Origin: Bacteroidota bacterium
GTDB lineage: Bacteria > Bacteroidota > Bacteroidia > Cytophagales > Cyclobacteriaceae
Length of the DNA: 62,463 nt
Reading direction: 5' to 3'
Assembly (NCBI GenBank): GCA_024280115.1
Contig: JAJRQT010000063.1
Coordinates: forward strand, 1 to 62,463
Within the stretch, counting starts at the first letter, position 1; every line of letters begins with the position of its first letter. The notes below the pieces were generated by a model. That model was not told where the DNA came from. It made no database searches and was given only the letters and a program-made list of their open reading frames with translations. Both the position numbers and the translations under genes were made by a program. Below, in pieces: positions 1 through 8,469 of the stretch.

Positions 1-116
1 CATCTCCCGGATAAATCGCAATCTTAATGAATCTTTTTTTTCATGATGATTAAATTTTAGTGTCCTAGAATTTAATCATTTCTTCTCAATTTACCGACTA
101 AAAGGAGGTTTCGTTC

Positions 117-335
117 AACATCCGGGTAATAGCAATTGCTATTATTTCTTTTATATCAATTGCTAATCTAATGGATTTTCAATGCTTTTGAAATTTATTT
201 GTTCCAGACAAATTGATGAAAATAAAATATACCTTCGATTTGTTAGCTGGTTGACAGAAATGATTGTACTGTATCCCCATGAACAATCATGGACAATGGA
301 ACAGAGAACCTGACCTGTTTTCAGACAGATCCCGG
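117..335. repeat. Direct repeat copy 1 (~220 bp)
   Basis: Near-identical to 1238..1458, with about ten differences by eye. It contains the 18-bp perfect palindrome TAATAGCAATTGCTATTA at 127..144. On the minus strand the shared sequence ends at ATGTT and then diverges (TTGAAC here, TTAGGC in copy 2), so the breakpoint falls on a GTTRRRY-like core. Confidence 0.85.
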
Positions 336-344
336 ATCGGAGGC

Positions 345-461
345 CAGGTAGTAGCCCAAAGCATTATCTTAGGAACTGCAATTACTTTGTCAAGACTAAG
401 AAGAAAAGGATACAGCTCAATGCTCGATCACTACTTAAAAACGCAACCCGAAATTCAATGA
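345..461 (+). pseudogene. Group II intron reverse transcriptase/maturase, C-terminal remnant
   Basis: Only the last ~35 residues remain. They resemble the C-terminus of intron-encoded maturases: a TAIT-like stretch, then LRRKGYSSMLDHYLK, then a stop just before domain V. The open frame runs back to 264, but that part lies inside the direct repeat and is unrelated sequence. The reverse transcriptase core (YADD motif) is absent, so it cannot be functional. The assignment rests on position and weak C-terminal similarity. Confidence 0.5.
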
Positions 462-541
462 ACCGCCAAGTACGAGATCCATACGCTTGGTGGTGTGAGA
501 GGCGCACTGGCGGTCAAATGACCGTCAGCCGTCTACTCGAT
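345..541 (+). mobile_element. 3' end of a group II intron (domains V-VI and maturase tail)
   Basis: After a maturase-like C-terminus stopping at 461 comes a domain V-like hairpin at about 463..495, with a 9-bp ACCGCCAAG/CTTGGTGGT stem. A GTGAGAGGCG linker and a domain VI-like stem around TGGCGGTCAAATGACCG follow, ending CTACTCGAT at about 540. This order is the usual 3' end of bacterial group II introns. The 5' part is missing here, so this is a fragment. It sits exactly against the TTAGGC core beside the next gene. The exact intron class is not established. Confidence 0.7.
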
Positions 542-555
542 TAGGCATAGTTTTT
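541..555 (+). repeat. Left copy of a 15-bp inverted repeat
   Basis: TTAGGCATAGTTTTT here matches the reverse complement of 1225..1239 (TTAGGCATAATTTTT) at 14 of 15 positions. The pair brackets the single gene at 556..1242, and the left copy directly abuts the intron 3' end. Confidence 0.75.
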
Positions 556-1242
556 TCAGTAATGTCCGAATGAAGTTCCTTTCCAATATTTATCTGATTT
601 CTCATCATACATGACAGCACGACTAAAGAACAGTTGAAATTTCATTTTAATAAGTAACTTTCCAGTCCTATCATAGTGAATTATATAATCCGTCAAGAGT
701 TTGTTCTTTATTTTACTCTTAATGGTTCCATTTGAATAGTACGAAATTAGTTTTTTTACATCACCATTCTTAAATGTTCCATCTTGCCGAACTCCTCCAT
801 TTGGCCAATATGAAATCTCCTTGCCATTACATATTTTTTTGCAATGAACGTAGTGATAATATGTAGGACCTATCCCTCTCGATTTACCCTTCAAATGTAT
901 TGGGGCAATTTCAACTGTATCAGTTGTTGAGCCTTGAATAAGGACCCTCTTACCCCAATATGGTAAATCGGCAGATCCATGTCTCAGTAGATATTCTCCA
1001 GGTGCATAAATTCTACATACACCAGTAGAATCTGGATAAATAGTATGGGAACCACCATTTATTGTCAAAATACGATAGTTAACTGAACGATACAAGGTAC
1101 TGTCACAACAGGATTTTTCAAATAGAGTAAAATATGCTGGATTAGTCAATGATTGTGAACTAACACTGTAGATAATTAAAACAAATATTATTGTGAATAG
1201 AAATTTCAATGTACTGTCTGTCTTAAAAATTATGCCTAACAT
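556..1242 (-). CDS. Secreted MORN-like repeat protein, unknown function
   Basis: 228 aa with an N-terminal hydrophobic segment (about residues 13-28, FLFTIIFVLIIYSVSS) that looks like a signal peptide or anchor. The C-terminal part (about 135-205) has YwqK/MORN-type 'GxxxYWPNGxxxxxGxxxNG' repeats, as in many Bacteroidota proteins loosely named toxin-antitoxin component YwqK; no toxin role is implied. Codons 2-6 are encoded by an inverted repeat matching sequence just beyond its stop, so gene and flanks look like one inserted cassette. The ATG at 1242 is the only nearby candidate. Function is not known. Confidence 0.7.
   Translation of the reverse strand: MLGIIFKTDSTLKFLFTIIFVLIIYSVSSQSLTNPAYFTLFEKSCCDSTLYRSVNYRILTINGGSHTIYPDSTGVCRIYAPGEYLLRHGSADLPYWGKRVLIQGSTTDTVEIAPIHLKGKSRGIGPTYYHYVHCKKICNGKEISYWPNGGVRQDGTFKNGDVKKLISYYSNGTIKSKIKNKLLTDYIIHYDRTGKLLIKMKFQLFFSRAVMYDEKSDKYWKGTSFGHY
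1225..1239 (-). repeat. Right copy of a 15-bp inverted repeat
   Basis: AAAAATTATGCCTAA is the inverted partner of 541..555. It overlaps the first codons of the gene and joins direct repeat copy 2, which starts at the AAC of GCCTAAC. Confidence 0.75.
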
Positions 1243-1458
1243 CCGGGTAATAGCAATTGCTATTATTTCTTTTGTATCAATTGCTAATCTAATGGATTTT
1301 CATGATTTTGAAATTTATTTGTTCCAGACAAATTGATGAAAATAAAATATACCTTCGATTTATTAGCTGGTTGCCAGAAATGATTGTACTGTATTCCCAT
1401 GAACCATCATGGACAATGGAAAAAAGAACCTGACCTGTTTTCAGATAGACCCTCCCGG
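1238..1458. repeat. Direct repeat copy 2 (~220 bp)
   Basis: Second copy of the sequence at 117..335, including the TAATAGCAATTGCTATTA palindrome. It lies between the start of the MORN-like gene and the 3' end of the glycosidase gene and carries no convincing reading frame. Confidence 0.85.
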
Positions 1459-1497
1459 ACGCTGGGATGACAATTACAATTACTTTCCAGATCTTAA

Positions 1498-2925
1498 TTA
1501 TTCAAGTTTCAAATTATTAGCCTTCATATCATCTAGAACCAACAGCCAGTCATTGTTTTCCCCGGAGCCTGGAGGTGTAAATTCCTGTTTCCCATCGTTT
1601 TTATACTCACCTATTTTAATTGAATTCCCATCCCGGGGATTATACCAGGAAGCTTCGATGGAATTATTGAGCTTTTTCATATTCACGGTCACCTTTTGCC
1701 CTTTGGCCAGATAGATGAGCATGAAAGATTTGTCATTGGCAATGGCAGCCTGAATATGATTTTCGTTATTTGCATTATATCCATAGACTATGGACTGGTC
1801 AGGAATCAATTTTTCGAAGGGACGTATTTTGAAAATTTTGTGCACATGCTCCATGTCTGCGGCGCCTGGCCGATCAAGCGACTCGTGCCAATCGTACAGG
1901 CACGGAATGGCCATATTCCCATTGGGTTTATACATTTGCCAAATGGCATTATTCCCATAGGTATAGCCGCACGCCCCGGCAAGGAAATCCCAATAGGCAT
2001 GTATGCGCACATCGTAATCAGTGAAAAATCCTTCACTAAATATTTCCCGGTTTTTTATTAAACCTTTTTCATCCAAATCGCCTTCGGAAATTTCGTAATC
2101 CCAAAACTTTACAGCTATGTCTTCATAGGCCGGCTCACCATCGAGAAATGGTTTTCGTGGCTGTAGCAGCATATCATGAGTAGCATAATCATATACCTTA
2201 TTGAAGCGCTTAGCGTGGCCACTCTGGTACATGTTGAAATCGAGCCATTCTTCATTGTGCAAAAAATACGAAGATGAAGAATTGCCCCTAGGATGATAGG
2301 TGATTAAGTGATTTTCATTATCACCTTTTTTTAGCCCTCTGGCCATATTTTGCCAAATTCCCAGTACTTCATCATTGGCAACATTTCTGTCTCCGCCAAG
2401 GATCCAGACGATGGATTTGTCTTTATATCTTTTGCCCAAATACTCTCCAAAAGCCATGGCATTATCCTGATTGAAAACTATTGGCCCTTTACCCGGATAT
2501 TTAGAAAAAACCTTGTCTCCCCAGGTGGGCAACATTCCAATAAAAAGGCCAAGCTCTTCGGCCTTATTGACAATAAAGTCAACATGCTCGAAATATGCTT
2601 CATTTGGCTTTATGGGATCAAGATCTATTAATGGAACTTCCCCATAAGGGTTTGGACTTCGCAATCCATCATTTTCAGCCAGTACTACTGCCTGGATAAT
2701 TGTGAATCCCTTAGCAGCCCTGTTTTCCAGGTACTCTGTAGCTTCTTCCCTGTTCAACTTATGAAATAATTCCCATGCAGTATCGCCAATCCACATAAAT
2801 GCTTTGCCATCCGTTTTTACCAGATATCGCTGACTTTCATGTACTTTGAGGGATTGAGCAATTGATATTAAATTGATGAATGTACAAATTGTTACTAATA
2901 GACTTAAAATAAATATTCGCTTCAT
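1498..2925 (-). CDS. GH140-like (DUF4038) glycoside hydrolase, secreted
   Basis: 475 aa from the ATG at 2925. The frame runs 17 codons further up, but MKRIFILSLLVTICTFINLISIAQS is a clear signal peptide, so this start is preferred. The body is a DUF4038 (beta/alpha)8 barrel, the fold of GH140 apiosidases: FMWIGDTAWELFHKLNREE near residue 45, ILGGDRN with D179 and FLDGEPAYED with E264 as likely acid/base and nucleophile. A short beta domain ends the protein ('collagen-binding' PF12904 type, ASWYNPRDG). It probably cuts plant-type or algal polysaccharide side chains in the periplasm. It stands alone, with no SusCD pair beside it. Confidence 0.85.
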   Translation of the reverse strand: MKRIFILSLLVTICTFINLISIAQSLKVHESQRYLVKTDGKAFMWIGDTAWELFHKLNREEATEYLENRAAKGFTIIQAVVLAENDGLRSPNPYGEVPLIDLDPIKPNEAYFEHVDFIVNKAEELGLFIGMLPTWGDKVFSKYPGKGPIVFNQDNAMAFGEYLGKRYKDKSIVWILGGDRNVANDEVLGIWQNMARGLKKGDNENHLITYHPRGNSSSSYFLHNEEWLDFNMYQSGHAKRFNKVYDYATHDMLLQPRKPFLDGEPAYEDIAVKFWDYEISEGDLDEKGLIKNREIFSEGFFTDYDVRIHAYWDFLAGACGYTYGNNAIWQMYKPNGNMAIPCLYDWHESLDRPGAADMEHVHKIFKIRPFEKLIPDQSIVYGYNANNENHIQAAIANDKSFMLIYLAKGQKVTVNMKKLNNSIEASWYNPRDGNSIKIGEYKNDGKQEFTPPGSGENNDWLLVLDDMKANNLKLE

Positions 2926-3007
2926 ATTATAATAAATTGATAATTGACCTTGTTGTGAATACTCACTATTCGGCATGATTTGAGGAGGAAAAACAATTAA
3001 ATTAAGG

Positions 3008-4036
3008 TTATATTTTTTGCGGTATATTCACTTCTGAGAGTACCGTTTTCCCATCTTCATTTATAATATTAAAAGATGCTTTGTTTCCATAAAGCAACTT
3101 TAATCTTTGTTTTGTATTTTCTATTCCAAATCCTTTCGAGCCATTGAGCCTATTTGTAATTAGCTGACCGTTATTTCTAATTTTAATATTTAACATTGAA
3201 TCATGAACCCTGGTTTGGATGGATACAATCCCGCCTTCTTTGAGCCTGGAAATTCCATGTTTTATTGCATTTTCTACCAGGGTTTGTACCATTAACGGTG
3301 GTACGGAAAAATACCTGGATTTTGGATCTATATCAAGTTCTACTTTCAATCTTTCTTCAAACCGGATCATCTCAAGGTTTAGGTAATCATTCACAGCGTT
3401 CATCTCCTCATCAAAACTTGTCAGCTTATTTTTATTAATCACCAGCGAATTTCTTAAAATACTCGATAACTGAGTGATCGCGTCTTTTGATTTTGAAGGA
3501 TTTTCATCAACCAGTGCCCGAATGCTGTTAAGGGCATTGAAAATAAAATGTGGGTTGAGTTGAGACTTAAGGTTATTTAGTTCAATTTCATTTTTGACCG
3601 CTTCATACTTGAGTGCGGTATTGTACCTTTCGAGGTAATGATATGTAAAATAAAAAACAGTCCAGATTAGATAAAGAAATAGCGTGGAGAGTAAATTCAC
3701 GCCAATATTAAGAGGATTGAGATCATAGCTAAGTTCAAAGATTCCGAGCACTTTTAATGTCAGTAGATGAATGATAAAATTAGAAATGGTAAGCAAAAAA
3801 ATGCCCATGAAAATCTTTAGAACAATATCTTTAATTTTTAAATCGAGCCACTCCCATTTAATAATATAATATCTGAAAATATGAGTACTGATCAGGAACC
3901 AAACTGAAACCATTGCAGCATAAATAGAGGAATAGAGATTGATGGTATTCTGTAAAAAAGTAAGTAATATATTGATTGCCGTAAATAATGACCAGCCACT
4001 TATTTGAAGGATCCAATATATTCTTGCTTTGCTCAC
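3008..4036 (-). CDS. LytS/YehU-type sensor histidine kinase
   Basis: 342 aa. About four transmembrane helices (residues ~10-135) are followed by a His_kinase domain: LKSQLNPHFIFNALNSIRAL carries the phospho-accepting histidine, and the ATPase part has LVENAIKHG (N box) and GFGIENTKQRL (G box). This is the intramembrane class that phosphorylates LytTR regulators. No LytTR gene lies on either side: the next gene downstream is the glycosidase and upstream is a long empty region. The partner must be elsewhere. Confidence 0.9.
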   Translation of the reverse strand: MSKARIYWILQISGWSLFTAINILLTFLQNTINLYSSIYAAMVSVWFLISTHIFRYYIIKWEWLDLKIKDIVLKIFMGIFLLTISNFIIHLLTLKVLGIFELSYDLNPLNIGVNLLSTLFLYLIWTVFYFTYHYLERYNTALKYEAVKNEIELNNLKSQLNPHFIFNALNSIRALVDENPSKSKDAITQLSSILRNSLVINKNKLTSFDEEMNAVNDYLNLEMIRFEERLKVELDIDPKSRYFSVPPLMVQTLVENAIKHGISRLKEGGIVSIQTRVHDSMLNIKIRNNGQLITNRLNGSKGFGIENTKQRLKLLYGNKASFNIINEDGKTVLSEVNIPQKI

Positions 4037-4553
4037 CGTACTTTACTCTGTTTTATAGATGTAATTTAAAAATATCATTCAATATTCAAACTAACATTAT
4101 ACAAATGGAAGGATAAAATTACGGGAGGAAAATTGGGTAAGCCATTTTAATTTTTTCCAAAGAAAACTATTGATGTTAACAATTCAGTTCCTTATATACT
4201 TTGCTGTGTGATTAAAGTTACACTAAAATCTTACGCGTTAAAAAATCTCTTTTCCATTAAATGCATTGACCGTTTTATACTACTGAGCTTAACCACATCA
4301 GAATAAAAACTTTTGAAACGGTAATTCTTCAATATATGTTTCTCTTTATCTGTATAATACAATATATTCTTTATATATTTTAATTATTATAATATGTCAT
4401 GTATCGTGATTATCTTGCTCAAATAGAATAATTCTTACCTCATGTATACTATTGGTAAAAAAAATATATGTTTTTAAATAAAACTCAAAATATAATTTTG
4501 CCGTACTAAGATATACAACCACAATCAAGATAATTTTTAATTTATATAATACC
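4037..4553. other. Intergenic region, very AT-rich
   Basis: About 500 bases between divergent genes. I see no supportable gene or RNA. A TAATTTTG box at 4493..4500 fits the Bacteroidota -7 consensus TAnnTTTG and would suit the gene starting at 4554, but no clear -33 TTTG accompanies it. Confidence 0.4.
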
Positions 4554-4904
4554 ATGAAAAGTTCAACCCTGTTCCTTTTAGCATGCCTCATCAGTTTCTC
4601 CGTTTTTGCAAACAATCCAGCTCTTGTAAAATCAGAAAAAAACACTGCTCAGGAATTAGAATATAACAATGTTCTTGAAAATTTATTGATTTCTCATACG
4701 GAAATATTGAATCCATTTGTCAATGAAAAATGCAAAGTCATTATTCTTGATGATAAGTTCAATACAATCAGAGAAGAAACCATCGATAAAATTGAAGATA
4801 TATGCAATCAGTCAATGCTAACTCCGACTATATACCGATCTGAATTCATTCTCAAGATTAGCAATGTTTCCTATTATATGCTTAGAAATGATAAAATTGA
4901 TTGA
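4554..4904 (+). CDS. Small secreted protein, unknown
   Basis: 116 aa. A standard signal peptide (MKSSTLFLLACLISFSVFA, cleavage probably after FAN or ANN) is followed by about 95 residues with no motif I recognise. Two cysteines (in NEKCKV and DICNQ) could form a disulphide. The minus-strand frame over its 5' end is a shadow. It is monocistronic, and the strong hairpin at 5418 may end its transcript. Similar short exported proteins are common near outer-membrane genes of this phylum, but no function can be assigned. Confidence 0.7.
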   Translation: MKSSTLFLLACLISFSVFANNPALVKSEKNTAQELEYNNVLENLLISHTEILNPFVNEKCKVIILDDKFNTIREETIDKIEDICNQSMLTPTIYRSEFILKISNVSYYMLRNDKID

Positions 4905-5417
4905 CTTTTAGCAATCAGAACCTTTATTCTGAGTAAGGTTCACTTATCTAAATTGGCTCTATTGGTAATTAATGGTAAAAGCTATTTTTCACTTATTTAT
5001 AAAAACCATATGTAATGCTTCAATGATTGAATGCAGGAATGCTTGTATTGAATAAAGTTTTGACAATGTATCATTTAACACTCCGTTTTATTGTATTCTC
5101 GCATTGACACATTAAATCATTCTCGCATTTATAAATTCGCCATATAATCCAGCATTGTCGTTTTTTACTATTTTCGTGATAATAAAATTAGACTCCATCT
5201 CTGTTTACCAGGTTTGTACTTTTATTTATTTTTAAAAAATCCAGATGATATTTAAACTCTTTATTTGAGTATTTTGATGTTTTAAGCTTGCTTCATTAAA
5301 AAATTTAAAAAAAATTAAATTTCCGGGAACTAATTGAACCCAATATGAATTATATAGTTGGTTAATAATTGGTTCATGGTTGTTAGGTTGTAAGCTATAA
5401 GTTTTTGGTTTCAACAG
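4905..5417. other. Intergenic region with degenerate short repeats
   Basis: No gene supported. 5095..5130 has a twice-repeated TTCTCGCATT motif around CACATTAAATCA, and similar 'cattaaatcatt' strings recur near 8365 and 26540. This looks like low-complexity drift or a short dispersed repeat. A minus-strand frame over 5232..5453 crosses the terminator and is not a gene. Confidence 0.4.
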
Positions 5418-5444
5418 GCGCTGTCTTCGGACAGCGCTTTTTTT
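5418..5444 (+). terminator. Rho-independent terminator with UUCG tetraloop
   Basis: GCGCTGTC-TTCG-GACAGCGC, an 8-bp perfect stem closed by a C(UUCG)G loop, is followed by seven Ts on the plus strand. It overlaps the last base pairs of uvrA, which is read on the other strand. It would stop plus-strand transcripts before they run antisense into uvrA. On the minus strand the T-run is missing. Confidence 0.8.
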
Positions 5445-8277
5445 ATAACTCATTTTTCAGATACCTCCCCGTATGGCTTCTACTTTCCCTGGCAATCTCT
5501 TCAGGAGTACCAACACATACTATATTACCCCCTTCTTCTCCACCTTCCGGTCCCAGGTCAATTATATAATCTGCAACTTTAATAACATCCAGGTTGTGCT
5601 CTATGATCAAAACGGTATTCCCTTTGTCAACCAAAATATTAAGTACATTCATGAGGTGTTGAATATCCTGGAAATGCAGGCCTGTTGTGGGTTCGTCCAA
5701 TATATAAAAAGTACTTCCCGTGTCCTTTTTAGAAAGTTCCGTGGATAGCTTCACCCGTTGTGCCTCACCTCCGGAAAGAGTGGTGGCATGTTGACCCAGA
5801 GTAATATAGCTCAACCCTACATCATCCAGGACTTTTAATTTCCTGTGGATTTTGGGAAATTTATCGAAAAACTCCACTGCCTGTTCAACAGTCATTTCCA
5901 GAACATCTGAAATGGATTTACCTTTAAACCGGACCTCAAGTGTTTCCCTGTTGTATCTTTTTCCTTTACAAGTTTCACAGGGCACATATACATTGGGTAA
6001 AAAATCCATTTCAATCAATTTTAAGCCTGCACCTTCACATGTTTCGCACCTACCGCCTTTCACATTAAATGAAAAACGCCCGGGTTTATATCCCCTGATC
6101 TTTGCCTCTGGCAGATTGGAAAAAAGTGACCTGATCTCTGTAAACATGCCTGTATATGTCGCCGGATTTGATCTTGGCGTTCTGCCTATTGGTGATTGAT
6201 TTACCTCTACTACTTTATCAACTTTTTCAATGCCAGAAATCTTTATAAAAGGCATCGGTTCTTTCTTTGACCTGTAAAAATGCTTATTTAAAATCGGGTA
6301 GAGGGTGTCATGAATAAGGGTGGATTTTCCGCTGCCTGAAACACCCGTTACACAAATCATGCTTCCCAATGGCAATTTGATACTTATATTTTTCAGATTG
6401 TTTCCGCTAGCCCCTTTTAAAGTCAGCCAGCTCCCGTTAGGTTTTCTACGGATTTTTGGAACTTCTATCCTTAGCTTATTTTTCAAAAAATCAGCGGTCA
6501 AACTTTTCTTTTTTAAAAATTCAGTGGGGTGACCCTCCGCAACAATATGCCCGCCATGCATGCCCGGCCCAGGGCCAATATCCAATATATAATCCGAAGA
6601 GAGCATCATTTCTTTGTCATGCTCAACCACCATTACAGAATTGCCCAAATCCCGCAAGTCCTGTAGTGCTTTGATCAATCTTGTGTTGTCGCGCTGGTGC
6701 AACCCTATGCTCGGTTCATCGAGAATATAAAGCACTCCGACAAGCTGCGTTCCTATCTGAGTGGCAAGCCGTATCCTTTGTGCCTCACCACCTGAAAGTG
6801 TCCTGAGCGGCCTGTTAAGATGTAAATAATTCAATCCTACCTCGAGTAAAAAATTTATTCTTTTGCGGATTTCTTTTAAGATTTCGGAAGCAATTCTTTT
6901 TTGTTTTTCATTTAACCGGTCCTCAAGGTTTTCAAACCAAGAGCCTAATTTATTTATGTCAAATGCAGCGAGTTCTGCGATATTTTTACCATCAATTTTA
7001 AAATTCAGAGATTCTTTTTTAAGCCTCGCTCCACCACAATCCGGGCAGACCTTTACAATCATAAATTCTTTGACCCAGCTCTGAATTTTATCAGAACCCC
7101 CTTCACTCTGTTTCTCCAGAAAATTTATGATCCCCTCAAATTTTGTGTGCCAATCCGTTCCCGGATATTTCACCGAAGATACTGCCACAGGTACATTATC
7201 CCCATAAAGTAAAATATCGATTACCTCGTCCGGTATTTTATGTATTGGTGTTGAAAGATCGACCTTATTTCTTTTAAGAATGGCCTGGATTTTTTTAAAT
7301 ATCCAAATTTCGCGGTATGGTCCCAACGGCGCAATACCTCCCCTGGAAATGCTCAATTTCGAATCGGGTATAATTGATTCCCTGGTTATTTTTTCAATTT
7401 TCCCAAGCCCGTTACAAGTCGGACAAGCGCCATATGGTGAATTGAAAGAAAAGGTATTGGGCGCAGGATCATCGTAAGCCAATCCACTTACAGGATCCAT
7501 CAGATGCTTGGAAAAATGGTGCGTTTGCCCCTTTTCATCCAAAAGCATAATTACACCTTTCCCATGAGAGAGTGCATTTTTTATTGATTGAGAAATTCTA
7601 AATTTATCACTATCAATAACCTTCACACGATCAATGACTATTTCAATATCATGTGTTTTGTAACGGTCCACCTGCATTTTTGGCTCAAGACCCATGATTT
7701 CTCCATCAACGCGCACTTTAGAAAATCCTGTTTTCCTTACCTGTTGAAACAGCTCACGGTAATGACCCTTCCGTCCTTTTACCACCGGGGCGAGTATAAC
7801 GATTTTCTTATGAAAGAAATTCTGAATGATATGAACAATGATCTGATCTTCTGTCTGGCGGATCATTTTTTCACCGGTAATAAAGGAAAATGCCTCACCC
7901 GCCCGCGCATATAACAGCCTTAAAAAATCATAAATCTCCGTAACTGTACCTACTGTAGATCTGGGGTTTCTCGATATAGTTTTCTGCTCAATGGAGATGA
8001 CAGGACTCAACCCCTCGATTTTATCTACATCGGGACGCTCCATATCGCCAATAAAGGACCGGGCATAAGCAGAAAAGCTCTCCATGTACCGGCGCTGTCC
8101 CTCAGCATAAATGGTATCAAATGCCAATGAAGATTTGCCGCTTCCACTAATACCTGTGACAACAACCAGTTTGTTCCTGGGAATTGTTACATCGATATTC
8201 TTAAGGTTGTGCTCCCTGGCCCCATAAACTTCGATATTATCAAACCCGGTAATATCCTGTGATATCTCCTTCTTCAT
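5443..8277 (-). CDS. uvrA: UvrA, excinuclease ABC ATPase subunit
   Basis: 944 aa, full length. It recognises bulky DNA lesions with UvrB in nucleotide excision repair. Seen: Walker A GISGSGKSS at 42-50, signature LSGGEAQRIRLATQIG and Walker B LYILDEPSIGLHQ in the first half; GVSGSGKST, LSGGEAQRVKLSTEL and FYILDEPTTGLH in the second. The C-terminal zinc finger is intact (CETCEGAG...CETCKGKR). The N-terminal finger keeps only its second pair (YGACPTCNG); the expected first CxxC is replaced by LMDPVSG. It is a single-gene unit, with a plus-strand terminator overlapping its stop. Confidence 0.97.
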   Translation of the reverse strand: MKKEISQDITGFDNIEVYGAREHNLKNIDVTIPRNKLVVVTGISGSGKSSLAFDTIYAEGQRRYMESFSAYARSFIGDMERPDVDKIEGLSPVISIEQKTISRNPRSTVGTVTEIYDFLRLLYARAGEAFSFITGEKMIRQTEDQIIVHIIQNFFHKKIVILAPVVKGRKGHYRELFQQVRKTGFSKVRVDGEIMGLEPKMQVDRYKTHDIEIVIDRVKVIDSDKFRISQSIKNALSHGKGVIMLLDEKGQTHHFSKHLMDPVSGLAYDDPAPNTFSFNSPYGACPTCNGLGKIEKITRESIIPDSKLSISRGGIAPLGPYREIWIFKKIQAILKRNKVDLSTPIHKIPDEVIDILLYGDNVPVAVSSVKYPGTDWHTKFEGIINFLEKQSEGGSDKIQSWVKEFMIVKVCPDCGGARLKKESLNFKIDGKNIAELAAFDINKLGSWFENLEDRLNEKQKRIASEILKEIRKRINFLLEVGLNYLHLNRPLRTLSGGEAQRIRLATQIGTQLVGVLYILDEPSIGLHQRDNTRLIKALQDLRDLGNSVMVVEHDKEMMLSSDYILDIGPGPGMHGGHIVAEGHPTEFLKKKSLTADFLKNKLRIEVPKIRRKPNGSWLTLKGASGNNLKNISIKLPLGSMICVTGVSGSGKSTLIHDTLYPILNKHFYRSKKEPMPFIKISGIEKVDKVVEVNQSPIGRTPRSNPATYTGMFTEIRSLFSNLPEAKIRGYKPGRFSFNVKGGRCETCEGAGLKLIEMDFLPNVYVPCETCKGKRYNRETLEVRFKGKSISDVLEMTVEQAVEFFDKFPKIHRKLKVLDDVGLSYITLGQHATTLSGGEAQRVKLSTELSKKDTGSTFYILDEPTTGLHFQDIQHLMNVLNILVDKGNTVLIIEHNLDVIKVADYIIDLGPEGGEEGGNIVCVGTPEEIARESRSHTGRYLKNEL

Positions 8278-8469
8278 TCATTAAATGATTTTGATTCTAC
8301 TGGTATTTTAATGAGTAAAAACAATTTTTAATTTATTCAAAAAACCTACTTGTAATGCGACATTGAAGCATTTAATCATTCTTAAAATTATATGTTGATT
8401 GAATAATCCATTGTAGTCATATTTCGCTAAATCTCCTGTAGAATTTGGCTTTGTAGTAAACCCTAATTT

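Noticed and set aside
1..116. Start of a minus-strand gene at the left edge (CAT at 1-3)
   Set aside because: A start codon alone with all coding sequence outside the window cannot be supported.
264..461. 65-aa plus-strand frame treated as a gene
   Set aside because: Its first half is inside the 220-bp repeat; only the last ~35 codons resemble a maturase tail, annotated as a remnant.
5095..5135. TTCTCGCATT / cattaaatcatt strings as a regulatory element
   Set aside because: Loose variants recur near 8365 and 26540 but without fixed length or symmetry; probably low-complexity drift.
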